Assembly (NCBI GenBank): GCA_945862435.1
Contig: CAMAXX010000004.1
Coordinates: 62,001 to 126,000, forward strand
Source of the DNA: Pseudorhodobacter antarcticus
GTDB taxonomy: Bacteria > Pseudomonadota > Alphaproteobacteria > Rhodobacterales > Rhodobacteraceae
Reading direction: 5' to 3'
Length of the DNA: 64,000 bases
Shown: in pieces, positions 30,914-40,822 of the stretch
Position numbering within the stretch: position 1 is the first letter of the stretch
Layout: each line of letters opens with the position of its first letter
Position numbers and translations under genes: made by a program
Notes under the pieces: model-generated
Seen by the model: the letters and a program-made list of their open reading frames with translations, nothing else
What the model was told of the DNA's origin: nothing
Database searches by the model: none

Positions 30914-31998
30914 CATTGTTTCGATACATCCTTATGCGATTTCTGGCAACATTCGCGCGGGTATTGATGATTTTTGTCTTTCTGCTGTTCGTGGTAGGGA
31001 TTGTTGACGAACTGGGTGCACTAAAACCTGAACAGGGCATCACTCGCGCGATTTACTTGTCTGTCATTGGGCAAATGCAAACCGCTTATACGATTTTGCC
31101 CTTAATGATTATCATCGCCGCGATCACTTTCTTTTTAGGTATGTCGCGCTCATCCGAACTCGTGGCAGTGCGGGCATCAGGCGTGTCAGGGTTGCGGTTC
31201 TTACTGGCGCCTTGCACAGGTGCGCTGCTGATCGGCTTGGTGGCTATAGCGCTGGTCAACCCTCTTGTGGCCGTGTTCAGCACCAAATATGAGGCCGAAA
31301 AAGGCCGCGCCAGTGCGTCGACTGCGCTCTCAGTTGGGGATACTGGGGTCTGGCTGCGCCAAGGCAGCGCGGGCGAGCAAACCATGGTGCATGCCCAGAC
31401 AACCGAGGGATCTGGCCTGCGGCTGGTAGGAGCAACATTTATTCGCTTCGATCCTAGCGGCACACCAATCGCACGGGTTGAGGCGGCTTCGGCCCAACTT
31501 GAACCGCAAGCTTGGGTGCTGAAAGGCGCGCTTTCGTGGGATTTAACGCAAGGCAATCCCGAAAGTCTGCGCAAAGTCCTACCTGATGGCAGCCGCATCG
31601 CAACCGATTTGCATCCCGAAGATTTGACATCGGGCTTTGGGCGGCCAAATTCAGTGCAAATCTGGGCTTTGCCTGCGCATATAGCTTCGCTGCAATCGGC
31701 AGGGTTTTCAGCCCGCGCTTTTCAGGTCTGGCTGCAAAGCGAATTGGCAAAGCCGTTCTTTTTGGTTGTTATGGTCTTAGTTGCGGCAGGCTTTACAATG
31801 CGGCATATCAGGTCAGGAAACCGTGCGCAGATGGTAATCATTGCGGTAATGTTAGGGTTTGGTATTTTCTTCTTTCGCAACATCGTAGAGGTATTCGGCC
31901 AAAACGGCAAAGTACCTGTGATGCTATCTGCCTGGGGCCCAACCGCAGCAGCATCCTTGCTGGCCGTAAGTCTGCTTTTGCATTTGGAGGAAGGATGA
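30910..31998 (+). CDS. lptG: LPS export ABC transporter permease LptG
   Basis: This 362-residue partner of LptF has the same layout: three helices, a periplasmic jellyroll, then three helices. SSELVAVRASGVSGLRFLLA is the coupling helix, and LQSELAKPFFLVVMVLVAAG starts the C-terminal membrane part. It overlaps lptF and lptD by 4 nt each (ATGA), so the three are made together. The lptB ATPase gene is not in the window, as is usual for this group. Confidence 0.94.
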   Translation: MTLFRYILMRFLATFARVLMIFVFLLFVVGIVDELGALKPEQGITRAIYLSVIGQMQTAYTILPLMIIIAAITFFLGMSRSSELVAVRASGVSGLRFLLAPCTGALLIGLVAIALVNPLVAVFSTKYEAEKGRASASTALSVGDTGVWLRQGSAGEQTMVHAQTTEGSGLRLVGATFIRFDPSGTPIARVEAASAQLEPQAWVLKGALSWDLTQGNPESLRKVLPDGSRIATDLHPEDLTSGFGRPNSVQIWALPAHIASLQSAGFSARAFQVWLQSELAKPFFLVVMVLVAAGFTMRHIRSGNRAQMVIIAVMLGFGIFFFRNIVEVFGQNGKVPVMLSAWGPTAAASLLAVSLLLHLEEG

Positions 31999-34169
31999 TG
32001 GCGGGAACGGCTGGCATCATCCGGCGCGCGTTTATACTGTGCGCAGTTCTTTGCACATTCTTTGCGCTGGGGATTGTATCAAGCCCGCCCGCATTGGCCG
32101 AGGCTAAGGCTATTTTGATTGCAGATAACGTGGCCATCACGCCGGGCGATGTTTTGGTCGCCACGGGCGATGTAGAAGTGATCCATCAAGGTCTGCGCCT
32201 GATCGCACAGCGCATCGTATATGACCGCACCCGAAACAGTTTGGTGATTGAGGGGCCGATCACCCTTGATGATGGGAAAAACATTACAATTCTTGCCTCG
32301 TCTGCCGAACTGAGTGATGATTTGCGCACTGGATTAATCAGCAGCGCAAGGATGATTATTGACCAACAGTTGCAGATAACTGCAGCAACGATGCAGCGTG
32401 TTGATGGGCGTTATAATACCATGTTCACGGCTGCGGCATCATCGTGCCAAACCTGCAAAGGCCGCGCACCTTTATGGGAAATTCGCGCCAGCCGCGTGGT
32501 ACATGACACTGTCGAAAAGCAGTTCTATTTCAACGATGCGCAGTTTCGCATCGCAGGCTTGCCAGTGTTATATTTTCCGCGGCTAAGATTGGCCGACCCA
32601 ACCTTAAAGCGTGCCACTGGCTTTTTGGTTCCAAAATTTGAAGCCAGTACATCGCTAGGCTTTGGTGTAAAAGCTCCATATTTCATTGCGATGGGGCCCA
32701 GCAAAGACTTGCTGATCACCCCCTATGCAACCGATTTGGGCGAGCGCAGCGTCGAGTTGCGCTATCGCCAGGCCTTTCGCGCAGGCGCAGTCACTTTAAC
32801 GGGTGCGCTGTCCAATGAAACAACCAAGAACGGAAAATTGCGCGGCTATGTGCTGGCCTCGGGTTCTTTCCGCTTGCCCGCAGGCTATACATTGAACCTG
32901 CGAGGGGAGACGGTTTCAGATGCTGGGTTTTTCAATCGCTATGGCCTGACCGAGCAAGACCGCTTTGTGACCTCTGCCGAAATCGGCCGCGCAAATCGCG
33001 ATCAAGTGGTGCAAGCACGCGTCTTGGGCTTTTATTCGGTACGCAATCGCGAAGATAACGCCACGCAGCCCAGCCAAATGTCTGATTTTGAGCGTCTGCA
33101 ACGGATAGATTTGGGTGATTTTGGCGATTTCACCTTTGGCCTATCGGCAAAGGTGCGCCAGCGGTCTTCGACCGACCCGCTGGATGGAGACGACCGGGAC
33201 AGCGCCGCTGATGGCCGCGATGTGGGGGGATTTGGGGTTTCTGGCGAATGGCAAAAATCCGCCCTCCTGCCATTTGGGGTTTTGGGCAAAGCGACAATAG
33301 GCCTAAGGCTGGATCGATATCGCGTTGCCGAAGATGCCATTTTTGCTGGCGATTACAATCGCAGCAATGCAGCCTTTGCCGCCGAATTGCGCTGGCCGCT
33401 GATCAAAACCAGCGCAAATGGCGGCACTCATAAGTTAGAGCCTATAGCGCAAATCGTGCTCGCCCCTGATAACGCCCAGCGTCTGTTCAACGAAGACAGC
33501 GCGCTGGTGGAATTTGACGAAGGTAATCTGTTTGCTTTGAACCGCTTTCCAGGATCGGATCGGATCGAGGCAAGTAATCGTGCCAATTTGGGGCTAAACT
33601 ACACCTATGCCGCACCAAACGGCCAGCGCCTGCAATTGTCAGTGGGACGAGTGATTTCCGCCAATACATTGCCTCAGTTTGCTGCAGCCTCTGGTCTTGG
33701 TCAGGCGCGATCTGATTGGCTTGTGGCGGGACAGCTTGATATGAACAATCAGATGGGACTAACAGCGCGCAGCCTTTTTACGCAGCAGGGCGATCTGCGC
33801 AAACTGGAATTGCGCAGCGAGGTTAAGGTGAACAAGACCGCTCTGTCAGTGGGGTATCTTTACACCCCTGCCGATGTCGACGAACAGCGCAGCGATACGA
33901 TCAGCGAAATTTCGCTGTCTGGCTCGCAATCTTTGTCGCAACGCTGGAATGCCAGCGTGACTGCGCGCTATGATGCGCAGGCGAGGGCGCTGTCTAAATC
34001 GGGGGTAGGAATGGTTTACCGCAATGAATGTTTGCTGCTTGATGTTTCGCTCTCGCGTGGCTTCACAACCTCCTCTAATGTCGATCCAAATACGGTCTTT
34101 GGCCTGTCCGTTGCCTTTTTGGGCTTTGGCGGTCAAGCAGCAGGTGTAGCAGAACAATGTCGGGGATAA
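31995..34169 (+). CDS. lptD: LPS-assembly protein LptD
   Basis: This 724-residue outer-membrane beta-barrel inserts LPS in the outer leaflet together with LptE. It has a signal peptide (AFILCAVLCTFFALGIVSS, cleaved near ALAEA). An OstA/LptA-like N-terminal domain follows (about residues 38-190; DNVAITPGDVLVATGDVEVI), then the LptD barrel starting near FRIAGLPVLYFPRLRLADP. ASSCQTCKG contains one of the few Cys pairs. The C-terminus ends with further barrel strands. Length is normal for alphaproteobacteria. Confidence 0.94.
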   Translation: MMAGTAGIIRRAFILCAVLCTFFALGIVSSPPALAEAKAILIADNVAITPGDVLVATGDVEVIHQGLRLIAQRIVYDRTRNSLVIEGPITLDDGKNITILASSAELSDDLRTGLISSARMIIDQQLQITAATMQRVDGRYNTMFTAAASSCQTCKGRAPLWEIRASRVVHDTVEKQFYFNDAQFRIAGLPVLYFPRLRLADPTLKRATGFLVPKFEASTSLGFGVKAPYFIAMGPSKDLLITPYATDLGERSVELRYRQAFRAGAVTLTGALSNETTKNGKLRGYVLASGSFRLPAGYTLNLRGETVSDAGFFNRYGLTEQDRFVTSAEIGRANRDQVVQARVLGFYSVRNREDNATQPSQMSDFERLQRIDLGDFGDFTFGLSAKVRQRSSTDPLDGDDRDSAADGRDVGGFGVSGEWQKSALLPFGVLGKATIGLRLDRYRVAEDAIFAGDYNRSNAAFAAELRWPLIKTSANGGTHKLEPIAQIVLAPDNAQRLFNEDSALVEFDEGNLFALNRFPGSDRIEASNRANLGLNYTYAAPNGQRLQLSVGRVISANTLPQFAAASGLGQARSDWLVAGQLDMNNQMGLTARSLFTQQGDLRKLELRSEVKVNKTALSVGYLYTPADVDEQRSDTISEISLSGSQSLSQRWNASVTARYDAQARALSKSGVGMVYRNECLLLDVSLSRGFTTSSNVDPNTVFGLSVAFLGFGGQAAGVAEQCRG

Positions 34170-34171
34170 AC

Positions 34172-35404
34172 ATGCGTCAGCAGCCGAAGATAATAGCACG
34201 AAATACGCAAGTCATACGCGGATTTGTATCGCTGCTGACGGCAGGGTTTCTTGTTTTTTCTGCGCAACTGGCTTGGGCACAAGACGCAACGAAAGCTTCA
34301 TTCACGCCCGTTAAATTTGTGAATAATCAGGCGATTACGGGGTTTGAACTGAACCAGCGCATGGACTTTTTAAATTTGCTTGGGTTTGATGGCGATCTGA
34401 AAAATGAAGCTATGACCGGGCTTATTGACGATCGTTTGCGACTTGCCATGGCCAAATCTATGGGCCTGTCCCTGTCGCCCGAAGATGTGATGGCGGGCAT
34501 GGAAGAATTTGCATCGCGCGGAACTTTGGATGCGCAAGGCTTTTTACAAGCCATTGGCGAGCAAGGTATCGCCCCCGAAACATTTCGCGATTTTGTCAGC
34601 GCAGGGCTGATTTGGCGCCGCGTGATAAGCGCGCGCTTTGGCGATTCTGTTGTAATCTCCGAAGCTGCGGTTGATCGCGCCTTGACCAATATGATCGTTA
34701 CAGACGCGCAAACTGTCACTTTGGCAGAAATAGTCCTAAATGCGGGCGGTGATCGGCGCAACCAAGCCTTGGCTTTGGCGCGCAATTTGCAGATCGATTT
34801 CATCAAGGGGCGCAGCTTTTCGGATGCTGTGCGCGCCGTCTCCATAGGGCCCACTGCGGGCAGCGGCGGAACAATCGCAGCAAAACGCCTGTCCGAACTG
34901 CGGGATGATGTTGCTGTTTTGGTGCGCGGTCTAAGTGCGGGTCAGATATCTACCCCGATCATCTTGGACGATAAACTTCACATCTATCAGATGGTGGAAA
35001 ATGGCAGCACACCCGTGGCAGAACCGGGTGCGCAGGTGGTTGATTATGCACAAATCTCCCTAAGCAGCGGCGCGGAGGCCCTTGCCGATTTGCGCGCCAA
35101 TGTCGATGGTTGCGACGATCTGTATGACTATGCCAGCAAAAACGGCCTGACTGTGACACGCAATAATCGCGGCCAAACTGGCGGCTTAGGCGTATTGCAA
35201 AGTCTTGATGCGGGCGAACTTGCTGGGCCACTCAATGGCACAGCCGGGCCGATGGCGGTGATGCTTTGCGCGCGCGGGATTGATCCGCAGCAAACCGCCA
35301 GCCGCGATGAAGTGAAGTTGCTGCTGAAAAATCAACGCCTTGCGGCGATATCGGAAGTTTTTCTTTCGGAACTGCGCGCCGACGCGCTGATCCGCGATCC
35401 ATGA
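34172..35404 (+). CDS. surA: SurA-like periplasmic peptidyl-prolyl isomerase
   Basis: This 410-residue periplasmic chaperone/PPIase helps beta-barrel proteins reach the outer membrane. It has a signal peptide (VSLLTAGFLVFSAQLAWAQ) and a SurA_N region with FVNNQAITGFELNQRMDFL. A parvulin-type domain (VTLAEIVLNAGGDRRNQALA to GLSAGQISTPIILDDKLHIY) and a diverged second one follow. The ATG at 34172 is chosen because GGGGAT lies 6 nt before it; an in-frame ATG at 34157 would overlap lptD. It sits between lptD and pdxA and overlaps pdxA by 4 nt. Confidence 0.9.
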   Translation: MRQQPKIIARNTQVIRGFVSLLTAGFLVFSAQLAWAQDATKASFTPVKFVNNQAITGFELNQRMDFLNLLGFDGDLKNEAMTGLIDDRLRLAMAKSMGLSLSPEDVMAGMEEFASRGTLDAQGFLQAIGEQGIAPETFRDFVSAGLIWRRVISARFGDSVVISEAAVDRALTNMIVTDAQTVTLAEIVLNAGGDRRNQALALARNLQIDFIKGRSFSDAVRAVSIGPTAGSGGTIAAKRLSELRDDVAVLVRGLSAGQISTPIILDDKLHIYQMVENGSTPVAEPGAQVVDYAQISLSSGAEALADLRANVDGCDDLYDYASKNGLTVTRNNRGQTGGLGVLQSLDAGELAGPLNGTAGPMAVMLCARGIDPQQTASRDEVKLLLKNQRLAAISEVFLSELRADALIRDP

Positions 35405-36390
35405 TTGGGCGCGCGCCCATCGCGCTCAGCTGCGGCGATCCCTGTGGAATTGGCCCTGAACTTGCCCCTTTAGCACGTCAGGCTTTGGGGCAAGGGGTGC
35501 CTTTTTTCTATATCGGCGATCCCGCGCATTTGCCGCAGGGCACGGCTTTTCAAGTGATTAATGCGGCGGGGCACGCGCTGGACGTTGCAGCGGGTACCCT
35601 ACCCGTTTTAATGCATCCTTTCGCGGCCCCTGTTGATTTTGGCAAGCCAAACCCCGCCAATGCCGCAACGATCATTTCGGCCATCAAACTCGGTGTTGAT
35701 TTGGTACAATCGGGCACGGCATCGGCGCTTTGCACTCTTCCCATCAATAAAAAGGCGCTGAAGGATGGCGCGGCTTTCGCCTTTCCTGGACACACAGAAT
35801 ATCTGGCACATTTGGCAGGCGGTGCGAGAGCGGTGATGATGCTTGCGGCCCCTTCCCTGCGGGTTGTGCCAGTTACCATTCATATTCCGCTGTCTGACGT
35901 TCCATCCGCGCTGACTTCAGACCTGTTGCGCGAAGCCATTGTTATCACTCATGCCGCGCTGATGCGCGATTTTGGTTTGCCCGCGCCGCGTTTGGCGGTG
36001 GCAGGGCTTAACCCGCATGCAGGCGAGGGCGGCGCGATGGGGAGGGCGGAACTTGACATGATTATCCCCGTTTTGAACGATCTGCGGGCGGCAGGCATGG
36101 ATATTGCAGGCCCCCTGCCCGCAGATACGATGTTTCACAGCCGCGCGCGCGCCGCCTATGATGCTGCGATATGTATGTATCACGACCAAGCGCTGATCCC
36201 GATCAAGACCATCGATTTTGATGGCGGTGTGAATGTAACGCTAGGCCTGCCCTTTGTTCGAACCTCGCCCGATCATGGCACGGCCTATGACATCGCAGGG
36301 CGCGGCATGGCACGCGCCGATAGCCTAATCGCTGCCCTGCGCATGGCGCAGGATATGGCAGACAAGCGGAGCGCACATGGCCACACTTGA
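35401..36390 (+). CDS. pdxA: 4-hydroxythreonine-4-phosphate dehydrogenase PdxA
   Basis: This 329-residue NAD-dependent enzyme belongs to the DXP-dependent pyridoxal phosphate pathway. It shows [15 protein letters not shown] at the start, [20 protein letters not shown], the metal-binding [18 protein letters not shown] and [17 protein letters not shown], all conserved. A Cys (SCGDPCG) replaces the more common GEPAG context in part, without removing a known catalytic residue. It overlaps surA (4 nt) and rsmA (14 nt). Confidence 0.95.
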   Translation: MIGRAPIALSCGDPCGIGPELAPLARQALGQGVPFFYIGDPAHLPQGTAFQVINAAGHALDVAAGTLPVLMHPFAAPVDFGKPNPANAATIISAIKLGVDLVQSGTASALCTLPINKKALKDGAAFAFPGHTEYLAHLAGGARAVMMLAAPSLRVVPVTIHIPLSDVPSALTSDLLREAIVITHAALMRDFGLPAPRLAVAGLNPHAGEGGAMGRAELDMIIPVLNDLRAAGMDIAGPLPADTMFHSRARAAYDAAICMYHDQALIPIKTIDFDGGVNVTLGLPFVRTSPDHGTAYDIAGRGMARADSLIAALRMAQDMADKRSAHGHT

Positions 36391-37219
36391 TGGACTGCCC
36401 CCGCTGCGCGAAGTTATCCAAGCTCATGATCTTGTTGCCAAAAAGGCGCTGGGGCAGAATTTTTTGCTGGATATGAACCTGACTGCGAAAATCGCCCGCA
36501 TGGCGGGAGATTTGACCGCTTGCGATGTATTAGAGGTTGGTCCGGGCCCTGGCGGGCTTACACGCGGGTTGCTGATCGAAGGCGCGCGGCGGGTTCTTGC
36601 CATTGAAAAAGACCCGCGCTGCATTGCAGCCCTAGAAGAAATTTCGGCAGTCTATCCAAATCGCCTGTCGGTGCTGAACGCCGATGCACTGACAGTGGAC
36701 GCAGGCGCGCTGCTGACCTCGCCCATTCGCGTCATCGCCAATCTGCCCTATAATGTGGGCACGGAACTGCTGATCCGCTGGCTTTCCCCCGCCATTTGGC
36801 CGCCCTTTTGGCAAAGCTTGACGCTGATGTTTCAAAAAGAAGTGGCCGAGCGGATTGTGGCGCGGCCAAAGACAGATCACTACGGACGATTGGCCTTGTT
36901 GGCCCAGTGGCGCTGCGATGCCAAAATCGTTATGCACCTGCCGCCCGAGGCATTTACCCCCGCCCCAAAAGTTCATTCGGCAGTGGTGCATCTGACGCGG
37001 CTGGAGCAGCCGCGCTTTGCAGCAGATTTTGGAATTCTGCAGCGCATCACTGCAATGGCTTTCAATCAGCGCCGCAAAATGCTGCGATCCTCGCTAAAGG
37101 GGCTGCATCCAAATATCGAAATCATGCTGACCGCATGCGATATTCCCCCCACCGCGCGGGCAGAGGAAATTTCGCTAGAGCAGTTCTGCGCACTGAGCCG
37201 CAGCTTTGCCGCCGTCTAA
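36377..37219 (+). CDS. rsmA: 16S rRNA dimethyladenosine transferase RsmA (KsgA)
   Basis: This 280-residue methyltransferase dimethylates two adjacent adenosines near the 3' end of 16S rRNA. It has [11 protein letters not shown], the SAM motif [16 protein letters not shown], the adenine-pocket motif [15 protein letters not shown] and [24 protein letters not shown] marks the C-terminal domain. It is the last gene of the lptF-rsmA run and converges on the DUF4167 gene with no bases between the stop codons. Confidence 0.96.
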   Translation: MATLDGLPPLREVIQAHDLVAKKALGQNFLLDMNLTAKIARMAGDLTACDVLEVGPGPGGLTRGLLIEGARRVLAIEKDPRCIAALEEISAVYPNRLSVLNADALTVDAGALLTSPIRVIANLPYNVGTELLIRWLSPAIWPPFWQSLTLMFQKEVAERIVARPKTDHYGRLALLAQWRCDAKIVMHLPPEAFTPAPKVHSAVVHLTRLEQPRFAADFGILQRITAMAFNQRRKMLRSSLKGLHPNIEIMLTACDIPPTARAEEISLEQFCALSRSFAAV

Positions 37220-38197
37220 TTAGACGTCAAGCTGGCCTTCGGGCGCGGCAGGTGCCACGGGTTTCTTCGCACGCGGTGCGCGCGGCTTTGGCGCTGGAGC
37301 GGGCGTTTCAACGATCTGCGCCACCACTGCTGCGGGGGATTCAAAAACTGGAGCGGGTGCGGGACGTTCGCCTGCCGCCCCATCTTCAAAGCGCAGTTGC
37401 GGTGCGGGTGCTGGACGGCGGTCTTCACGGCGGTCTTCACGGCGTTCTTCGCGGCGTTCTTCGCGGGGTCGATCACTTTGCTGTGGCCGTTCCTCACGGG
37501 GCCGTTCCTCACGCGGGCGATCATCGCGAGGGCGATCATCGCGAGGGCGATCATCACGCGGCTTATCAGTTTGGGGCCTTTCGTTTTGAATTCGATCGCC
37601 GTGTGGCCTGTCAGGTTGAGGGCGATTGTTTTGACGATTGTCATTTTGCCGCCCGTTGTTCTGGTGGTTGTCGTACTGCCGATCTGGGCGCGGCTGAAAC
37701 TGGCGTTGGGGCTGTTGCGCACGCTCTTGTTCTGGCAAATCTAGCAAAGCGGCTTCGCCATCTACGACGTCATGGGATGCGCCGTAGGGTTGATCCCCCT
37801 CGCCACCATCGGAACGGCCAGCATCCGCACGCCCGTCTTGGCCGCGATTTTGCCAGCCGTTTTGGCCACCATTCTGACCACCATTCTGACCATTGTTCTG
37901 ACCATTGTTCTGGGTGTAGTTTTGGCCTCTCGCCTCTTGCTCGGCGGCCATTTCCCGCATCGCCTCGGCCAGAAGGCGGGTATAGTGTTCAGCGTGCTGC
38001 AAGAAATTCTCGGCTGCAACGCGATCATTCGACAGTTGCGCATCACGGGCAAGAGTTTGATATTTTTCAATAATCTGCTGCGGCGTTCCACGCACTTTGC
38101 CTTCGGGCCCAGAGCTGTCGAAGACGCGGTTGATAATGTTGCCTAAGGTGCGCGGGCGGTTCGCCTTGGAACGCGAGCGGGACTTGGAAGAACGCAT
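37220..38197 (-). CDS. DUF4167 domain protein, low-complexity C-terminal half
   Basis: This 325-residue protein has an N-terminal DUF4167 domain (about residues 10-80; RPRTLGNIINRVFDSSGPEG, then KYQTLARDAQLSNDRVAAEN and FLQHAEHYTRLLAEAMREM). A long disordered, charged tail follows. The tail contains NGQ/NGGQ repeats (about 95-115), many Q/N/R residues, and RDDRP/REERP repeats (about 210-250). It ends in a Pro/Ala/Lys-rich segment (APKPRAPRAKKPV). The family is conserved in alphaproteobacteria next to prmC-prfA and has been linked to RNA or ribosome biology only by composition. Repeats in the tail differ between strains in such proteins. Confidence 0.88.
   Translation of the reverse strand: MRSSKSRSRSKANRPRTLGNIINRVFDSSGPEGKVRGTPQQIIEKYQTLARDAQLSNDRVAAENFLQHAEHYTRLLAEAMREMAAEQEARGQNYTQNNGQNNGQNGGQNGGQNGWQNRGQDGRADAGRSDGGEGDQPYGASHDVVDGEAALLDLPEQERAQQPQRQFQPRPDRQYDNHQNNGRQNDNRQNNRPQPDRPHGDRIQNERPQTDKPRDDRPRDDRPRDDRPREERPREERPQQSDRPREERREERREDRREDRRPAPAPQLRFEDGAAGERPAPAPVFESPAAVVAQIVETPAPAPKPRAPRAKKPVAPAAPEGQLDV
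37515..37559. repeat. Three 15-bp tandem repeats inside the DUF4167 gene
   Basis: The unit GGGCGATCATCGCGA occurs at 37515-37529 and 37530-37544, with a variant at 37545-37559. It encodes the repeated R-D-D-R-P on the minus strand. Related 12-bp and 15-bp units flank it from about 37420 to 37510. Such arrays expand and contract by slippage. Confidence 0.85.
37871..37918. repeat. Four 12-bp tandem repeats inside the DUF4167 gene
   Basis: Units ATTCTGACCACC, ATTCTGACCATT, GTTCTGACCATT and a diverged fourth follow each other directly. They encode the Q-N-G-G/Q-N-N-G repeat of the DUF4167 protein on the minus strand. The array stays in frame. Confidence 0.85.
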
Positions 38198-38395
38198 ATG
38201 AGCCTTTGATCCAGATAACGGTCTTAAACCTGCCTGATCTGTTCAGATCGCCCCTGAAGGGATACGGCAATGACCGGGGTTAAGCGCGACATCAAGGCCT
38301 AAGCCAGTAGCGCATGAAGCTGACTAACCATAGCTGCCGCGCTTGGGCAAGCTGATTCTTCACCAAAATTGAATTGTTGGCGCAGGGTGCGACCA

Positions 38396-39262
38396 TTAGG
38401 ACGCAGGGGTGCCACTTTCCAGTAGCTTCTGCGCGCAAACGACGCGATCTCGGCCATCGAAATCGGGTAAAATACGTATTTTGTCGAAACCTTGTACGCC
38501 CAATAGCTGCGCTACAGCCGCGCCTTGCGTTGGGCCAATTTCCAACAAAATTCGTCCACCCTCCATCAGACGCGCCCCTGCACCTGCGGCAATTGCGCGG
38601 TAGGCCATCAGCCCATCAGCCCCGTCCGTCAGGGCCAAATGCGGCTCCCATTTTTGCACATCCAAGGACAGCCCCGCCATTTCATCCGCAGCGATGTACG
38701 GCGGATTCGAGACGATCAGGTCAAAGCGGCCCGTGATCCCTGAAAACCAATCGGCAGCTTGAAAACTGGCACGGTCTTCAAGCCCAAGCGCGGCAGCATT
38801 GCGCTGCGCCACGTCCAGCGCGGCAGTTGAAACATCGACCCCAACACCAACCGCCATCGGAATAGCGGCAAGGCAGGACAGTAAAATACAGCCCGTCCCC
38901 GTGCCCAAATCAAGCATTTTCACAAAAGGGCGGGATACGGCCGCTGCAACCAAAACCTCGGTTTCTGGGCGCGGGTCAAGCGTATCGCGGGTAACGATAA
39001 AGTCGCGCCCCCAAAACTGCCGCCGCCCAATAATCTGCGCCACGGGCTGATGGGCAGCGCGGGCGCTGATATGGGCGGCAAAGCACACGTTTGCTGGCTC
39101 GGCGATATCATCCTGCAAATGCAGCGTCAGGCGGTCTGGCGCGATGCCCATCGCATGGGCCAACAAGGCCCGCGCATCCCCTGCCGCGCCGTCAATACCC
39201 GCCGCCTTCAGTGCGGCCACCCCATCGCGCAAAGCATTTGCGGCAGTCGCGGGGCAGCTCAT
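38396..39262 (-). CDS. prmC: Release factor glutamine methyltransferase PrmC
   Basis: This 288-residue enzyme methylates the Gln of the GGQ motif in release factors. It has an N-terminal helical domain (residues 1-75), then the SAM motif [18 protein letters not shown] and the catalytic NPPY ([16 protein letters not shown]). [25 protein letters not shown] is family-typical, here split in two conserved halves. The start overlaps the prfA stop by 4 nt, so the modifying enzyme is made with its substrate. Confidence 0.95.
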   Translation of the reverse strand: MSCPATAANALRDGVAALKAAGIDGAAGDARALLAHAMGIAPDRLTLHLQDDIAEPANVCFAAHISARAAHQPVAQIIGRRQFWGRDFIVTRDTLDPRPETEVLVAAAVSRPFVKMLDLGTGTGCILLSCLAAIPMAVGVGVDVSTAALDVAQRNAAALGLEDRASFQAADWFSGITGRFDLIVSNPPYIAADEMAGLSLDVQKWEPHLALTDGADGLMAYRAIAAGAGARLMEGGRILLEIGPTQGAAVAQLLGVQGFDKIRILPDFDGRDRVVCAQKLLESGTPAS

Positions 39263-40314
39263 CCCTCCATCTCGGCCAATTTATTCGCCTGATCGTGGGC
39301 GACCAGCGCATCAATCACTTCGGCAATATCGCCTTGCATCACAGCGCCCAAGGAATACAGGGTAAGGTTGATGCGATGATCTGTCATGCGGCCTTGCGGA
39401 AAGTTATAGGTGCGGATGCGTTCACTGCGATCGCCGCTGCCCACTTGGGATTTGCGTTCAGCCGCCCGTTCGCCATCTACCCGCGCCCGTTCCAAATCAT
39501 ACAGCCGCGCACGCAGAACCTGCATCGCAAGTTCGCGGTTGCGGTGCTGAGATTTTTGCGCCGAAGTTACAATGATACCTGTGGGCAGGTGCGTAATGCG
39601 AACCGCGGAATCGGTCGTGTTTACATGCTGACCGCCCGCCCCTGATGCGCGCATGGTGTCAATGCGGATATCGGACGTTGGGATGACCAAATCCACCTCT
39701 TCCGCTTCGGGCAGCACGGCTACAGTTGCGGCCGAGGTATGCACGCGGCCCTGCGCCTCGGTTTCGGGCACGCGTTGCACGCGGTGCACACCCGATTCAA
39801 ACTTCATTTTGGCAAAAACACCCTCGCCTTTGATGTGAACTGATACATCTTTGATGCCGCCAAGTTCGCTGTCTTGCTGATCAAGCACGTCCCAGCTCCA
39901 CCCCATTTTCTCGGCATAGCGCTGATACATGCGCAAAAGGTCAGCGGCGAACAGCGCGGCCTCGTCTCCGCCCGTGCCGGGGCGAATTTCCAAAATGGCA
40001 GGGCGGGCATCTGCGGCATCTTTGGGCAGCAAAGCCACCTGCAGGCGTTCCTCCATTTCAGGGATACGCGCCTTTAACTTGGGAATTTCATCTTCCGCCA
40101 GCGCGCGCATATCGGGGTCGGACAGCATCAATTCTGCCTCGGCCAAATCATCCAAAGCACGGCGATATCCGTTTATTTCGGCCACCACTTGGCCAAGTTC
40201 GGAATATTCGCGCGACAGATCAGCGATTTCGGTAGGCGAGGCGCCCGCGTTCAGACGCGCTTCGAGAAACTCGAACCGCTGAGAGATTTGTGCAAGTTTG
40301 TCTAAGGGAACCAT
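39259..40314 (-). CDS. prfA: Peptide chain release factor 1
   Basis: This 351-residue class I release factor reads UAA and UAG. The GGQ loop is in [19 protein letters not shown], and the PxT-region [24 protein letters not shown] stretch is present (as [20 protein letters not shown]). I place the start at the ATG 40314; a GTG at 40368 in frame would add 18 residues with no homology. Neither start has a good ribosome-binding site. It is coupled to prmC. Confidence 0.95.
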   Translation of the reverse strand: MVPLDKLAQISQRFEFLEARLNAGASPTEIADLSREYSELGQVVAEINGYRRALDDLAEAELMLSDPDMRALAEDEIPKLKARIPEMEERLQVALLPKDAADARPAILEIRPGTGGDEAALFAADLLRMYQRYAEKMGWSWDVLDQQDSELGGIKDVSVHIKGEGVFAKMKFESGVHRVQRVPETEAQGRVHTSAATVAVLPEAEEVDLVIPTSDIRIDTMRASGAGGQHVNTTDSAVRITHLPTGIIVTSAQKSQHRNRELAMQVLRARLYDLERARVDGERAAERKSQVGSGDRSERIRTYNFPQGRMTDHRINLTLYSLGAVMQGDIAEVIDALVAHDQANKLAEMEG

Positions 40315-40350
40315 AGGCAGGCTTTGGCGAATTTGTGCGGCGTGGTCAAG

Positions 40351-40389
40351 GGCACTGTGCGGGGGCACTGTGTGGGGGCGCTGTGCGCT
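40351..40389. repeat. Three 13-bp tandem repeats between prfA and DUF1499 gene
   Basis: GGCACTGTGCGGG (40351-40363), GGCACTGTGTGGG (40364-40376) and GGCGCTGTGCGCT (40377-40389) follow each other directly. The last unit runs into the stop codon of the DUF1499 gene. The array fills most of the space in front of prfA and could influence its expression. Confidence 0.75.
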
Positions 40390-40822
40390 AGGCTTTGGTC
40401 AAAGCAGCAATCCATCCCGCCAGCCGCGCGGCATTAACCCCCATATCACCACCGCCAAAGCGCTGGCGGGAATAGATGGTCAGCCCCTGCGGCCCCACCT
40501 CGGCGGTGGTATAATCGGGAAATCCCCACAGGGCAGAGCGGGTGATCCAAGTGAACCGCCCCTCGGCCACACTGCCTGCAAGCAGCAAAGTGCGCGGCGT
40601 GGCCATGACGAGGGCATCGAGACGCTCTAGCACTCCGCCCGCGTTGGGCAGGTCGATATAGGCCCCGCCCCGCAGCAGCACCATTTGGGCCGAGGGCGTT
40701 GCAATGTCTGCAGGACGCGGGTTCAGTGCGATATGCCAACGTTCAGGATCGCTTGGGGCAAGTCGGATATAGGCCACCAGCGCGGCCATTGCGATGACGA
40801 TCAGAAAAAATACAATTTTCAC
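40388..40822 (-). CDS. DUF1499 domain protein
   Basis: This 144-residue protein has an N-terminal hydrophobic helix ([19 protein letters not shown]) that anchors it to the membrane. A DUF1499 domain follows (about residues 60-140; [49 protein letters not shown]). The function of the family is unknown. The GTG at 40822 is preferred, as it overlaps the agmatinase stop (GTGA). Confidence 0.85.
   Translation of the reverse strand: MKIVFFLIVIAMAALVAYIRLAPSDPERWHIALNPRPADIATPSAQMVLLRGGAYIDLPNAGGVLERLDALVMATPRTLLLAGSVAEGRFTWITRSALWGFPDYTTAEVGPQGLTIYSRQRFGGGDMGVNAARLAGWIAALTKA

Noticed and set aside
37490..37920. Regular direct repeats resembling a CRISPR array
   Set aside because: Units are 12-15 bp without spacers and keep the reading frame of the DUF4167 protein.
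36796..38073. Long plus-strand open frame opposite the DUF4167 gene and rsmA end
   Set aside because: It spans the 3' half of rsmA out of frame and the repeat arrays of the DUF4167 gene. The Arg/His/Ala-rich product is what the reverse strand of such repeats yields, and it has no conserved domain.
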